The position numbers and the translations under genes were made by a program. Source: Kitasatospora sp. A2-31 (GTDB taxonomy: Bacteria; Actinomycetota; Actinomycetes; Streptomycetales; Streptomycetaceae). From it: a stretch of DNA of 64,000 nucleotides. The notes below the pieces were generated by a model, which saw only the letters and a program-made list of their open reading frames with translations, made no database searches and was not told the origin of the DNA. Shown here piece after piece: positions 15,491 to 24,669 of the stretch. The stretch is from the NCBI RefSeq assembly GCF_022288725.1, contig NZ_JAKNTA010000009.1, positions 59,316 through 123,315 of the forward strand, read 5' to 3'. Positions within the stretch are counted from its first letter, which is position 1, and the number at the start of each line of letters is the position of its first letter.

Positions 15491-16876
15491 GTGGCGACAC
15501 CAGTACGTACGGAGGGGGCGGGCGCACCGGCACGGTCGGACGGCCCGGTCGCGGCGGGGCGCCCACGTCCGGTGGCCCGGCTGAACCGGGCCACCCGGAC
15601 CGCGCCGGGCCGGCTGCGGCTGGCCGGGGCGCTGCTGGCGGTGGTCACCGTCGCGTTCGGAGCGCTCACGGCCTGGCAGGTCGACGCCCGGGCGCGGGCG
15701 GCCGAGCGGGTGGTCTCGTACAGCCAGCCGCTGAGCCAGGCGGCGGCCGACATCCACCGCTCGCTGGCCGACGCGGACACCACGGCGGCCACCGGCTTCC
15801 TGCTGGCCGGCGCCGAGCCGAAGGCCGTCCGGGAGCGCTACGAGCAGGACCTCGCGACGGTGTCCCGGCTGATCGCCGAGGCGGCGGCGCGGACCACCGC
15901 CGCCTCCCCCGCCCAGGGCTGGCTCGCCACCCTCAATCAACAGGTCCCGGTCTACGCCGGCCTGGTGGAGACGGCGCGGGCCGACAACCGGCTGGGCTAC
16001 CCGCTCGGCGGCGCCTACCTGCGGTACGCCTCCGACCAGATGCGCACCGTGCTGCTGCCGGCCGCCGCGCAGCTCGGCGCCGCCGAGAACCAGGAGCTGG
16101 CGGACGACTACGCCGCGGCCCGGTCGGTGCCGTGGGCGGCGTACGGGCTGGGCGCGCTGGCGCTCGCCGTGCTGGTCTGGGTCCAGGTGGTGCTGTTCCG
16201 GCGGACCAACCGGGTCTTCAACGTCGGGCTGGTGGCCGCGACCGCCGCCGTGCTGTCCGCCGTGCTCTGGCTGACGGTGGCCGGCACCACCGCCGACGCG
16301 GCCCTGCAGCGGAGCGAGCAGCGCGGCGCCGCCCCGCTGCGGGCGCTCAACGCGGCCCGGATCGACGTGCTGACCGCCCGGCTGGCGGAGAACCTGCACT
16401 TCGTCGCCCGCGGCTCCAGCACCAAGTACGCCGAGCTCTGGTCCGGGACGACCGAGCACCTCTCCGGTACCGGCTCCCGGGGCGAGCCGACCGGCACCCT
16501 GGGCGAGGCCCGGCTGCTGGCCCCTGCCGAGGCGGGCGCCGCCGTCGCCGCTGCGGGGGAGCAGTACCGGCACTGGCGCGACCAGCACACCGCGGCGAGC
16601 AAGCTGGAGACCGTCGACGGGGACTACCAGGCGGCGCTGAACGCCACGGTGGCCGCCAAGCCCGAGGACGCGGCGAAGACGGCCGACGCCTCGTTCAGTG
16701 CCACCGACCGGAAGCTGGCGGAGGCGGCCGGGGCGGAGCTCGAGCAGTTCCGCCGGGCGGCCGAGGGAACGGACGGGGACCTGCGCACCGCCGCCGTGGC
16801 GGTCGCGGTGCTGGCCCTGGTGGCGGCCGCCGCGGCGGTCCGCGGCCTCGGCCGGCGGCTGGCCGAGTACCGGTAG
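15491..16876 (+). CDS. GlnX-like membrane sensor protein
   Basis: A 461-residue membrane protein with four predicted helices: about 44-62, 213-236, 243-265 and 437-455. Two large extracytoplasmic domains (about 63-212 and 266-436) are helical and alanine-rich (ERVVSYSQPLSQAAADIHRSLADADTTAATGFLLAG), like four-helix-bundle sensor domains. It precedes a GlnH-like binding protein and, one gene later, a PknG kinase, matching mycobacterial glnX-glnH-pknG (Rv0412c-Rv0411c-Rv0410c). By that analogy it relays binding-protein occupancy through the membrane to PknG. No kinase, HAMP or output domain is present. GTG 15491 follows GGAGGG. Confidence 0.82.
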   Translation: MATPVRTEGAGAPARSDGPVAAGRPRPVARLNRATRTAPGRLRLAGALLAVVTVAFGALTAWQVDARARAAERVVSYSQPLSQAAADIHRSLADADTTAATGFLLAGAEPKAVRERYEQDLATVSRLIAEAAARTTAASPAQGWLATLNQQVPVYAGLVETARADNRLGYPLGGAYLRYASDQMRTVLLPAAAQLGAAENQELADDYAAARSVPWAAYGLGALALAVLVWVQVVLFRRTNRVFNVGLVAATAAVLSAVLWLTVAGTTADAALQRSEQRGAAPLRALNAARIDVLTARLAENLHFVARGSSTKYAELWSGTTEHLSGTGSRGEPTGTLGEARLLAPAEAGAAVAAAGEQYRHWRDQHTAASKLETVDGDYQAALNATVAAKPEDAAKTADASFSATDRKLAEAAGAELEQFRRAAEGTDGDLRTAAVAVAVLALVAAAAAVRGLGRRLAEYR

Positions 16877-16888
16877 AGGGGGACGGAC

Positions 16889-17848
16889 ATGATGCGCGGC
16901 ATGAGCGGCAGGAACGGACGGGCCCGATCGGTGGCGGCGGTGGCGCTGTTGGCCTGCTGCGCGGCGGTGCTCGGCGCCGGGAGCCCGCAGGGCGCGGTGC
17001 TGCCCGAGGCGCAACGGACGGCACAGGCACCGCAACGGGGGCAGCAGGAGCAGGCCGGCGGCGACTGCGACGTCTACAAGAGCGTCCCGCCGAGCGCCGA
17101 GGACGGCCCGGCGGTGAAGGCCATCAAGGCCAGGCGCAGCCTGGTCATCGGCATCGACCTGAACAGCTACCGCTGGGGCGCGCGCAACCCGGACACCGGC
17201 CAGCTCGAGGGCTTCGACATCGACCTCGCGCGGGCGATCGGTACCGCGATCATGGGCGACCCGGACAAGGTGACCCTCAAGGCGGTGCCCACCGCCGAGC
17301 GGATCAAGTTCATCCAGGAGGGCAGGGTCGACATGATCGTCCGCACCATGACGATCACCTGCGACCGGTTGGAGCAAGTGGCCTTCTCCCGACCGTACTT
17401 CAACACCAGCCAGCGGGTGGTGGTGCCGAAGTCGTCCCCGGCGCGCAACCTCGACGAGGCGCTGAACGGCGCGACCGTCTGCGCCGCGGCCGGCTCCTCG
17501 GCCCAGGACGAGCTGAAGAACCGTCCGGTCAAGCAGGTCGTCTCCCCGGAGAACAACCTGGACTGCCTGGTGCTGATGCAGCTGGGCAAGGTCGACGCCA
17601 CCATGACCGACGACGCCCTGGCGGCCAGCCAGGCGGCCCAGGACCAGACCGTGCGGGTGGTCGACGGCGAGGTCCGTCCGGGCGTGATGGGCGTCGCGAT
17701 GCTCAAGACCAGCACCGACCTGACCGCCCGGGTCAACCAGGTGCTCGCCGACTACTACGGGAGCGGCGCCTGGCGTGGCACGTACGACCGCTGGCTCAAG
17801 CCGTACCTGCTGAACGACGCCGACCACTACTGGCCGGTGCAGCACTGA
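16889..17848 (+). CDS. GlnH-like amino-acid-binding protein
   Basis: A 319-residue periplasmic-type family-3 solute-binding protein. The N-terminal signal contains VAALLAC-like LLAC, so lipid anchoring is possible. The mature part shows VIGIDLNSYRWGARNPDTGQLEGFDIDLARAI, IKFIQEGRVDMIVRTMTI and FSRPYFNTSQRVVV, typical for binding of polar amino acids. There are no ABC transporter genes beside it; it follows the GlnX-like gene by 12 bp. In mycobacteria GlnH binds Asp/Glu-type ligands and signals via GlnX to PknG; the same role is inferred here. ATG 16889 follows AGGGGGAC. Confidence 0.9.
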   Translation: MMRGMSGRNGRARSVAAVALLACCAAVLGAGSPQGAVLPEAQRTAQAPQRGQQEQAGGDCDVYKSVPPSAEDGPAVKAIKARRSLVIGIDLNSYRWGARNPDTGQLEGFDIDLARAIGTAIMGDPDKVTLKAVPTAERIKFIQEGRVDMIVRTMTITCDRLEQVAFSRPYFNTSQRVVVPKSSPARNLDEALNGATVCAAAGSSAQDELKNRPVKQVVSPENNLDCLVLMQLGKVDATMTDDALAASQAAQDQTVRVVDGEVRPGVMGVAMLKTSTDLTARVNQVLADYYGSGAWRGTYDRWLKPYLLNDADHYWPVQH

Positions 17849-17983
17849 GCGGCGGGCCGCCGGGGCGCCCGGCAGCGCCTCGACGACCCCTCGACGACCG
17901 GCCCGGAGCGGGCCCGGAGGCCGCAGGCTAGGGTCGGGAACCGGTCCGGGACGGACCACCAGGACGACGAAGGGGAAACGGCG

Positions 17984-19342
17984 TTGGCGGCTTCTGCTGG
18001 CCCGGTGCTGAGCCGGGAGGAGGTGGACCGCGCGCTCGCGCGCCTCGGCGCGGAGCGCGACGCGGTCGAGTCGGCGCTGCTCTCGCTCCAGGACCACGCG
18101 GGGCTGCGACTGCTCGACGGCGCCGAGCTGACCGGGCGCACCCGGGAGCGCTGGGCCGTCGCCGGGCAGGGCCTGCCGCTGCTCTGGGCGCTGTTCGACC
18201 GCTACTCGGAGGCGCTCGCCTCGGCCCGCGCGGTGCGGGCCCGCAAGGCCCGGCCCGGCGCGGCCGAACTCGCCGAGCTGAGCGAGCTGCTGACCGGCGA
18301 CGCGGTCACCGTGCCCGGCGGCGCGGTGCCGGACGGCCCGCAGCTGCTCGGCGCGCCCGCCAAGCTGGTCGAACGGGTCAGCCTGGACGAGCTGATGGCC
18401 CGGATGAACTCCTGGTACGCCACCGTGCTGGAGGTGGTCTGCGCCGCGGACGCGGTCTGGTCGGCGCTGCCGGCCCGGATCGACCTGCTGCTGGCCGAGC
18501 TGCGCCGGGTGCAGACGCTGGCCGGCTCGCTCGGCGTGCACCCGGGCAGCCACCCGCTCGGCGACGACCTGGCCGGGCTGGAGGGCGATCTGACCGGACT
18601 GCGGACCGAGGTGCGCGGGGACCCGCTGGCGCTCTGGCGGCCGGCCAGGGTGCCCGCCCAGCGGGGCACCGTCCCGGACGGCACCGCGCTGGCCACGCCC
18701 TCCGGCGTGGTCGACACCGAGCGGTTCGACCGGGCCGGCCGGGCGCTGGACGGCGTCCGGCTGGAGCTGGAGGACCTCCTGCGGCTGCGCGACGACGCCG
18801 AGGAGCGGCTCCAGGGCGTCGGCGACCTGCTCCAGCGGGCGGACGCCACGCTGGCCGAGGCGCGCCGGGCGCGCGGCGAGGTGCTGGCCAAGATAGCCGC
18901 CACCGAGGTGCCCGCGGTGCCGGGCCCCGCCTCGGCGCTGCGCGAACGGATCGTGGTGGCGCTGGAGTTGCGCCAGGGCGGCCAGTGGCACCGGTTGGCG
19001 CCGCTGCTGGACGCGCTGGAGGACGCGGCCGCCAAGGAGCTGGCCCGGGCGAGGCAGTCGCTGACCGAGGTGACCCAGCCGCTGGCCGTCCGGGCCGAGC
19101 TGCGCGGGCGGCTGGACGCGTACAAGGCGATGGCGGCCCGGCTGCGGGTGGCCGAGGACCCGGAAGTGGTCGAGCGGTACGAGAAGGCGCGCTGGCTGCT
19201 CTGGAGCGCACCCTGCGACCTGCGGGCGGCCGCGGCGGCGGTGTCACGCTTCCAGCAGTCGCTGCGGCCGGCGCAGGTCGAACGGCCCGGCGACGGCGCG
19301 CCGTTCGACGGACAGGCACGGGAACACGGACTGGGGGGCTGA
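17984..19342 (+). CDS. Helical protein of unknown function in the PknG locus
   Basis: A 452-residue, Arg/Glu/Ala/Leu-rich protein with long predicted coiled-coil stretches (about 10-40, 90-125, 240-300, 330-400), for example EELLRLRDDAEERLQG-like heptads and EDAAAKELARARQSLTEV. There is no signal peptide or membrane segment, so it is cytoplasmic. TTG 17984 is chosen from an AAGGGGAA site at the right distance. It sits between GlnH and PknG and ends 5 bp before the pknG start, so it is co-expressed. I do not recognise a family; a scaffold or adaptor between sensor and kinase is possible but unproved. Confidence 0.75.
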   Translation: MAASAGPVLSREEVDRALARLGAERDAVESALLSLQDHAGLRLLDGAELTGRTRERWAVAGQGLPLLWALFDRYSEALASARAVRARKARPGAAELAELSELLTGDAVTVPGGAVPDGPQLLGAPAKLVERVSLDELMARMNSWYATVLEVVCAADAVWSALPARIDLLLAELRRVQTLAGSLGVHPGSHPLGDDLAGLEGDLTGLRTEVRGDPLALWRPARVPAQRGTVPDGTALATPSGVVDTERFDRAGRALDGVRLELEDLLRLRDDAEERLQGVGDLLQRADATLAEARRARGEVLAKIAATEVPAVPGPASALRERIVVALELRQGGQWHRLAPLLDALEDAAAKELARARQSLTEVTQPLAVRAELRGRLDAYKAMAARLRVAEDPEVVERYEKARWLLWSAPCDLRAAAAAVSRFQQSLRPAQVERPGDGAPFDGQAREHGLGG

Positions 19343-19347
19343 GGTTC

Positions 19348-21879
19348 ATGGGCGAGGCGTGCGAGCGGCCGGAGTGCACCGGCGGCGGGACGATCGACGC
19401 GGACGGCTACTGCGACGAATGCGGGCTCGCACCGGCGGGCACCGGCACCACGGGCACGGGCACGAGCGCGGGCGCGGGCACCAGCACCGGCGGCAGCGGC
19501 GCCGGCGCGGGCTCGGCCCCCGGCTCCCCCTGCCCGCGCGAGTGCTCCGGCACCATCGACCCGGACGGCTACTGCGACGAGTGCGGCCTCGCCGTCCCCG
19601 GCGCCGACACCGGCCTCACGCAGCCCCACGTGCCCTCCGCCCGGGTCGCCCGGGACTCGGCCCGCTCCACCCGCACCGGCTCGGCCCGCTCCATGTCCGG
19701 CCGCTCCCGCGACCACCGCTCGACCCGCACCGACGGCAGCCGCTCGGTGTCGGTGGTCAGCGCCCGCCGCAGCACCAGCGCCGGCACCCGCAACCGGCTC
19801 GGCGCCGGCCTGGTGACCGTCCCGACCGTCCCGAGCGCCGACCCGCTGCAGGCGGTGATGGCCGACCCCCAGGTGCCGGAACGCAAGCGGTTCTGCTCCA
19901 AGTGCGACTCCCCGGTGGGCCGGACCAAGGGCGAGCGGAAGGGCCGCCCGGACGGCTTCTGCACCAAGTGCGGCACGCCGTACTCGTTCACGCCCAAGCT
20001 CCGCCGGGGCGACCTCGTCGGCGGCCAGTACGAGGTGGTGGGCTGTCTGGCGCACGGCGGGCTCGGCTGGATCTACCTGGCGGTGGACCGGCGGGTCAAC
20101 GACAAGTGGGTGGTGCTGAAGGGCCTGCTGGACACCGGCGACGAGGACGCGCTCGCCGCGGCCGTCGCCGAGCGGCGGTTCCTGGCCGAGGTGGACCACC
20201 CCAACATCGTCCGCATCATCAACTTCGCCGAGCACCCGGACCTGCGCACCGGCGCCACCGACGGCTACATCGTGATGGAGTACGTCGGCGGCAAGTCGCT
20301 CAAGGACATCGCCAACGCGCGCCGCACCCCGGACGACCGGCGCGAGCCGCTCCCGGTCGAGCAGGCGATCGCGTACGCACTGGAGGCCCTGCCGGCGCTC
20401 GGCTACCTGCACGGCCGCGGCCTGGTCTACTGCGACTTCAAGATCGACAACGTGATCCAGAGCGGCGACACCCTCAAGATCATCGACATGGGCGCCGTCC
20501 GCCGCTTCGACGACGAGGGCCCGATCTACGGCACCATCGGCTACCAGGCCCCGGAGATCGCCACCGACGGCCCCTCCCCCGCCTCCGACCTCTACACCGT
20601 GGCCCGCACCCTGGCGGTGCTCAGCTTCGACTTCCAGGGCTATAGCACCACCTACCGCGACTCGCTCCCCGGCCCGGAGACCGTCCCGGCCTTCGCCGCG
20701 TACGAGTCCTTCTACCGCCTGCTGGTCCGCGCCACCGACCGCGACCCGGCCCGCCGATTCGCCTCCGCCGAGGAGATGGCCGACCAGCTGACCGGCGTGC
20801 TCCGGGAGGTGCTGGCGCTCCAGGACGGCCGGCCGCGCCCGGCGCTGTCCACCCTGTTCGGCCCGGAGCTGCGGGTGGTGGACACCGAACTGGTGCAACC
20901 GCCCCGCACCCCCGGCGAACTGCGGGTGACCGCGCTGGACCCGGCCGCCGCCGCGCTGGCGCTGCCCGTCCCGCGGGTCGACCCGGCCGACCCGAACGCC
21001 GGCTTCCTGGCCACCCTGCTCGCCACCGATCCGGAGGAGGCGCTCGCCGCCCTGGCCGGCGCGCCCGCCGACTCCGTCGAGCGCCGGCTGCGCGAGCTGC
21101 GCGCCCACCTCGAACGCGGTGGCGGGGCTCCGGCCGAGGAGGCCCTGACCGCCCTGCAGAAGGACCACCCGGACGACTGGCGGGTGGTCTGGTACCGCGG
21201 TCTCGCCGCGCTGGTCGCGGCCGCCGGCGAGATCACCGACGAGGACGGGCTGCGCACCGCCGCCGAGGCTTTCGACGCCGTCTACGACGCGTTCCCCGGC
21301 GAGTGCGCCCCCAAGCTGGCCCTCGGCATCTGCGCCGAACTCCTCGGCGACGGCGCGGACGCGGCCGAGTTCTACCGGCTGGTGTGGACCACCGACCAGG
21401 CCTACCTGAGCGCCGCCTTCGGGCTGGCCCGGGTCCGCCTCGCCGACGGGGACCGGGCGGGCGCGGTGGCCGTCCTGGAATCGGTGCCGGCCACCTCCAG
21501 CCAGTACACCGCCGCCCGGATCGCCGCCGTCCGGGCCCGGCTGCGCGAGCGGCCGTCCACCGACCCGCTCGGCCCCGACCTCGGCGCCGGCTCCGACCAG
21601 CTGACGGCGCTCCGGCTGGACGACCGCCGCCGCGAGGAGCTCTCGGTCGAGGTGCTCGGCGCCGCGCTCGGCTGGGTCGCCGCGGGCTCGCCCGGCGAGA
21701 CCGGCCTCGGCCGGACCACCGGCGAGGTCACCGTGCTGGGACGACCTGCGGTGGAGCGGGAACTGCGGTTCGCGCTGGAGCAGTCCTACCGGGTACTCGC
21801 CCGGTTGGCCGACCGGGCCGAGACCAGGATCGAGATGGTGGAGCGGGCCAACCGCGTCCGCCCCAGGACGTGGGTGTAG
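19348..21879 (+). CDS. pknG: PknG-type serine/threonine protein kinase with zinc knuckles and TPRs
   Basis: An 843-residue soluble kinase. Two unusual Cys repeats lie at residues 5-26 and 62-81 (each ending DGYCDECGLA), then a Ser/Arg-rich linker, the PknG rubredoxin-like domain at 183-208 (FCSKC...FCTKCG), a kinase domain at about 218-490 and a TPR region to the end. Kinase features: glycine loop AHGGLGWIYLA, Lys258 in WVVLKGL, catalytic loop YCDFKIDN (Asp363), metal loop DMG (380-382), and APE 401-403. HRD is replaced by YCD, as PknG proteins carry a non-HRD motif. By analogy it regulates 2-oxoglutarate/glutamate metabolism through an FHA protein. ATG 19348 is coupled to the preceding stop. 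Confidence 0.93.
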   Translation: MGEACERPECTGGGTIDADGYCDECGLAPAGTGTTGTGTSAGAGTSTGGSGAGAGSAPGSPCPRECSGTIDPDGYCDECGLAVPGADTGLTQPHVPSARVARDSARSTRTGSARSMSGRSRDHRSTRTDGSRSVSVVSARRSTSAGTRNRLGAGLVTVPTVPSADPLQAVMADPQVPERKRFCSKCDSPVGRTKGERKGRPDGFCTKCGTPYSFTPKLRRGDLVGGQYEVVGCLAHGGLGWIYLAVDRRVNDKWVVLKGLLDTGDEDALAAAVAERRFLAEVDHPNIVRIINFAEHPDLRTGATDGYIVMEYVGGKSLKDIANARRTPDDRREPLPVEQAIAYALEALPALGYLHGRGLVYCDFKIDNVIQSGDTLKIIDMGAVRRFDDEGPIYGTIGYQAPEIATDGPSPASDLYTVARTLAVLSFDFQGYSTTYRDSLPGPETVPAFAAYESFYRLLVRATDRDPARRFASAEEMADQLTGVLREVLALQDGRPRPALSTLFGPELRVVDTELVQPPRTPGELRVTALDPAAAALALPVPRVDPADPNAGFLATLLATDPEEALAALAGAPADSVERRLRELRAHLERGGGAPAEEALTALQKDHPDDWRVVWYRGLAALVAAAGEITDEDGLRTAAEAFDAVYDAFPGECAPKLALGICAELLGDGADAAEFYRLVWTTDQAYLSAAFGLARVRLADGDRAGAVAVLESVPATSSQYTAARIAAVRARLRERPSTDPLGPDLGAGSDQLTALRLDDRRREELSVEVLGAALGWVAAGSPGETGLGRTTGEVTVLGRPAVERELRFALEQSYRVLARLADRAETRIEMVERANRVRPRTWV

Positions 21880-21882
21880 CCG

Positions 21883-23184
21883 ATGCCGCAGCAGACCGTG
21901 TGCCAGAGCTGTTCCGAGCCGCTGGACCCGGAGGACGTCTATTGCGGCTCCTGCGGCCACAGCCGGGACGCCCGACCCGCCGCCGGCGCCATGCCGCCGG
22001 GCTGGTCGGCCGCCCCGGGCGGGGCCGACCACCCGCCGACGCTCGCCGTGCCCGCCCAGAGCGGGCCCGGCTGCGCGCACTGCGGCGTGCCGCAGGTCAC
22101 CGCCGGCGGCTACTGCGAGGCCTGCGGCCGTGCCCAGCCGCGCCCCCGCGACCACATGGAGAAGGCCCTCGCGGGCGTCGCCGGGGTCAGCGACCGGGGC
22201 GTGCGCCACCACCGCAACGAGGACTCGTTCACCGTCGCGGCCACCTCGCTGCCCGGCGGCGAGCCGGTCGTGGTGGCCGTGGTCTGCGACGGGGTCTCCT
22301 CCTCCGACCGGCCGGACGAGGCCTCCGAGACCGCGGTCGACGCCGCCTCCGAGTCGCTGCTCACCGCGCTGGAGGCCGGCCGCGACCCCAACGCGGCGAT
22401 GCGGCAGGCGATCGCCGACGCGGCCGCCGCCGTGGCCGGCCTGGCCGCCGACGGCGCCTCGCCGCGCCGGCCCGACATCAACGCGCCCGCCTGCACCTAC
22501 GTCAGCGCGGTCGCCGCCGGCGGCCGGGTCACCATCGGCTGGGTCGGCGACACCAGGGCGTACTGGATCCCGGACGACCGGGTGTCGGCCGAGCCGTTCC
22601 GGCTCACCCAGGACGACTCCTGGGCCGCCCGGATGGTCGAGGCCGGCCTGATGGGCGAGGCGGAGGCGTACGCGGACCCCCGCGCCCACGCCATCACCGG
22701 CTGGCTCGGCGCCGACGCCGAGGAGGTCGTCCCGCACACGCTGGACTTCACCCCGCACGTCCCCGGGGTCCTGCTGATCTGCACCGACGGCCTCTGGAAC
22801 TACGCCGAGGCCGCCACCGACCTGGCGTACTACGTCCGCCCGGACGCCCGGACCGAACCGCTCGCGGCGGCCCAGAGCCTGGTGAAGTTCGCGGTCGCCG
22901 CCGGCGGGCACGACAACATCACCGTCGCCGTCCTGCCGATCGACCCGCCGGTCGGGCTCGCCGGCGCGGAGCGCCCGGCCGCCGGCGACGCCGCCAGGAC
23001 CGCCACCGCCGTGGACCTGCCGGTCGTCCGGCCCGGCGGCGCGGCCGGCGCGGCCGAGGAGGAGGACCACGACCCGACGCTGCCGGACCTCCCGGTGATC
23101 GGCTCGCCCGCCGCCCCGCTCCCGCCGGTCCCGCCCGGTCCGCCGGCCGCGCCGCCGCGACCGCCGCACCCCCCGGTGGGCTGA
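21883..23184 (+). CDS. PP2C-type protein phosphatase with two zinc knuckles
   Basis: A 433-residue protein. Two CxxC-CxxC knuckles at Cys7/10/21/24 and Cys64/67/78/81 precede a PP2C catalytic domain at about 95-350: RNEDSF (metal Asp114), VVCDGVSS (Asp136), GWVGDTRAYW, LICTDGLWNY and GGHDNITVAV. The C-terminal 80 residues are acidic, then Pro-rich. It would remove phosphate from Ser/Thr with Mn/Mg, probably opposing the PknG kinase encoded 3 bp upstream. The ribosome site is weak, so translation is likely coupled to pknG. The knuckles resemble those of the kinase and the FHA protein. Confidence 0.92.
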   Translation: MPQQTVCQSCSEPLDPEDVYCGSCGHSRDARPAAGAMPPGWSAAPGGADHPPTLAVPAQSGPGCAHCGVPQVTAGGYCEACGRAQPRPRDHMEKALAGVAGVSDRGVRHHRNEDSFTVAATSLPGGEPVVVAVVCDGVSSSDRPDEASETAVDAASESLLTALEAGRDPNAAMRQAIADAAAAVAGLAADGASPRRPDINAPACTYVSAVAAGGRVTIGWVGDTRAYWIPDDRVSAEPFRLTQDDSWAARMVEAGLMGEAEAYADPRAHAITGWLGADAEEVVPHTLDFTPHVPGVLLICTDGLWNYAEAATDLAYYVRPDARTEPLAAAQSLVKFAVAAGGHDNITVAVLPIDPPVGLAGAERPAAGDAARTATAVDLPVVRPGGAAGAAEEEDHDPTLPDLPVIGSPAAPLPPVPPGPPAAPPRPPHPPVG

Positions 23185-23241
23185 GGCCCGCCGCCACCGA
23201 CCGCTCGCACCATCCGACCACCCGACGGGAGTCATCGGCCC

Positions 23242-24597
23242 ATGGCCACACTCGCGAAGCCGAACCTGCCCAGGTTCGACGTCGAGATCTTCCAGAACGA
23301 GTTCCTCGCGGACGGCGCCCGCGAGGTGAACGCCATCGTCACCGTCACCGCCACGGGCGGCGGCACCTCCGGCGGCCGCCCGCTCGGGGTGGCCGACGCC
23401 GGCCCGTTCGGTGCGGACGCGCAGTCCGCCGCCGTCGTGATCATGGTGGACTGTTCCGGCTCGATGGACTACCCGGCCAGCAAGATGCGCGGCGCCCGGG
23501 AGGCCACCGCAGCCGCCATCGACACCGTCCGCGACGGCGTCGCCTTCGCCGTGGTCGCCGGCACCCACGAGGCCCGGGACGTCTTTCCCGGCGACGGCAC
23601 CCTCGCGATCGCCTCGCCGGACACCCGGTCCCGGGCCAAGGAGGCGCTGCGCCGGCTGACCGCGGCCGGCGGCACCGCGATGGGCACCTGGCTCACCAAG
23701 GCCGACCAGCTCTCCCAGACCCGCCCCGACATCGCCATCCGGCACGCCATCCTGCTCACCGACGGCAACAACGAGCACCAGTCGGCGACCGAGCTGGAGC
23801 GCGCCATCGAGCTGGTCACCGGCCACTTCACCGCCGACTGCCGGGGGGTCGGCACCGACTGGCGGGTCGACGAGCTGCGCAAGATCTCCTCCGCGCTGCT
23901 CGGCACCGTCGACATCGTCGCCGAGCCCGCCGGCCTGGCCGACGACTTCCGCTCGATGATGACCGGCGCGATGGGCAAGCAGGTCGCCGACGTCGCACTG
24001 CGGATCTGGACGCCGGCCAACGCGGTGGTCAGGTTCGTCAAGCAGGTCGCCCCCTCGGTGGAGGACCTCACCGGCCGCCGCACCGAGGCCGGCCCGCGGG
24101 CCGGAGACTACCCGACCGGTTCCTGGGGGGACGAGAGCCGGGACTACCACGTCTGCGTCGAGGTCCCGGCCGCCGCCGTGGGCAACGAGATGCTCGCCGC
24201 CCGGGTCAGCCTGGTGCTGCCGCCCCGGACCGGCGCCACGGCCGAGGTGCTCTCCCAGGGTCTGGTCAAGGCGGTCTGGACGGACGACCTGGCCTCGTCC
24301 ACCCGGATCAGCCCGCAGGTCGCCCACTACACCGGGCAGGCCGAGCTGGCCTCCTCCATCCAGGAGGGCCTGGAGGCGCACCGCGCCGGGGACGTCGACC
24401 GCGCGACGGCCAAGCTGGGAGCGGCCGTTCGGATCGCCCACGCGACCGGCAACGAGGGCACGTTCAGGCTGCTGCAGAAGGTGGTGGACGTGGTCGACCC
24501 CAAGGAGGGTACGGTTCGGTTCCGTAAGAACGTGAGCGAGGCCGACTCGATGACCCTCGAGACCCGGTCCACCAAGACAGTGCGTGTGAAGAAGTGA
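23242..24597 (+). CDS. von Willebrand factor A domain protein
   Basis: A 451-residue cytoplasmic protein with an N-terminal beta-rich segment (about 8-60), a vWA domain (about 62-245) with intact MIDAS D70-C-S-G-S74, and a C-terminal beta/helical part (YHVCVEVPAAAVGNEMLAARVSLVLPP; TAKLGAAVRIAHATGN). vWA domains bind protein partners through a metal ion; here the partner may be a phosphorylated or FHA-bound protein of the same locus. ATG 23242 follows GGGAG. It lies between the phosphatase and FHA genes, all in one direction. The biochemical role is not known from the sequence. Confidence 0.88.
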   Translation: MATLAKPNLPRFDVEIFQNEFLADGAREVNAIVTVTATGGGTSGGRPLGVADAGPFGADAQSAAVVIMVDCSGSMDYPASKMRGAREATAAAIDTVRDGVAFAVVAGTHEARDVFPGDGTLAIASPDTRSRAKEALRRLTAAGGTAMGTWLTKADQLSQTRPDIAIRHAILLTDGNNEHQSATELERAIELVTGHFTADCRGVGTDWRVDELRKISSALLGTVDIVAEPAGLADDFRSMMTGAMGKQVADVALRIWTPANAVVRFVKQVAPSVEDLTGRRTEAGPRAGDYPTGSWGDESRDYHVCVEVPAAAVGNEMLAARVSLVLPPRTGATAEVLSQGLVKAVWTDDLASSTRISPQVAHYTGQAELASSIQEGLEAHRAGDVDRATAKLGAAVRIAHATGNEGTFRLLQKVVDVVDPKEGTVRFRKNVSEADSMTLETRSTKTVRVKK

Positions 24598-24669
24598 CCG
24601 CTGAAGAGCTGACCGGGCCGGGGCCCGGCCGGACACCGCCCCAGCTGGCTGGAATGTAGGGGGGACCTG

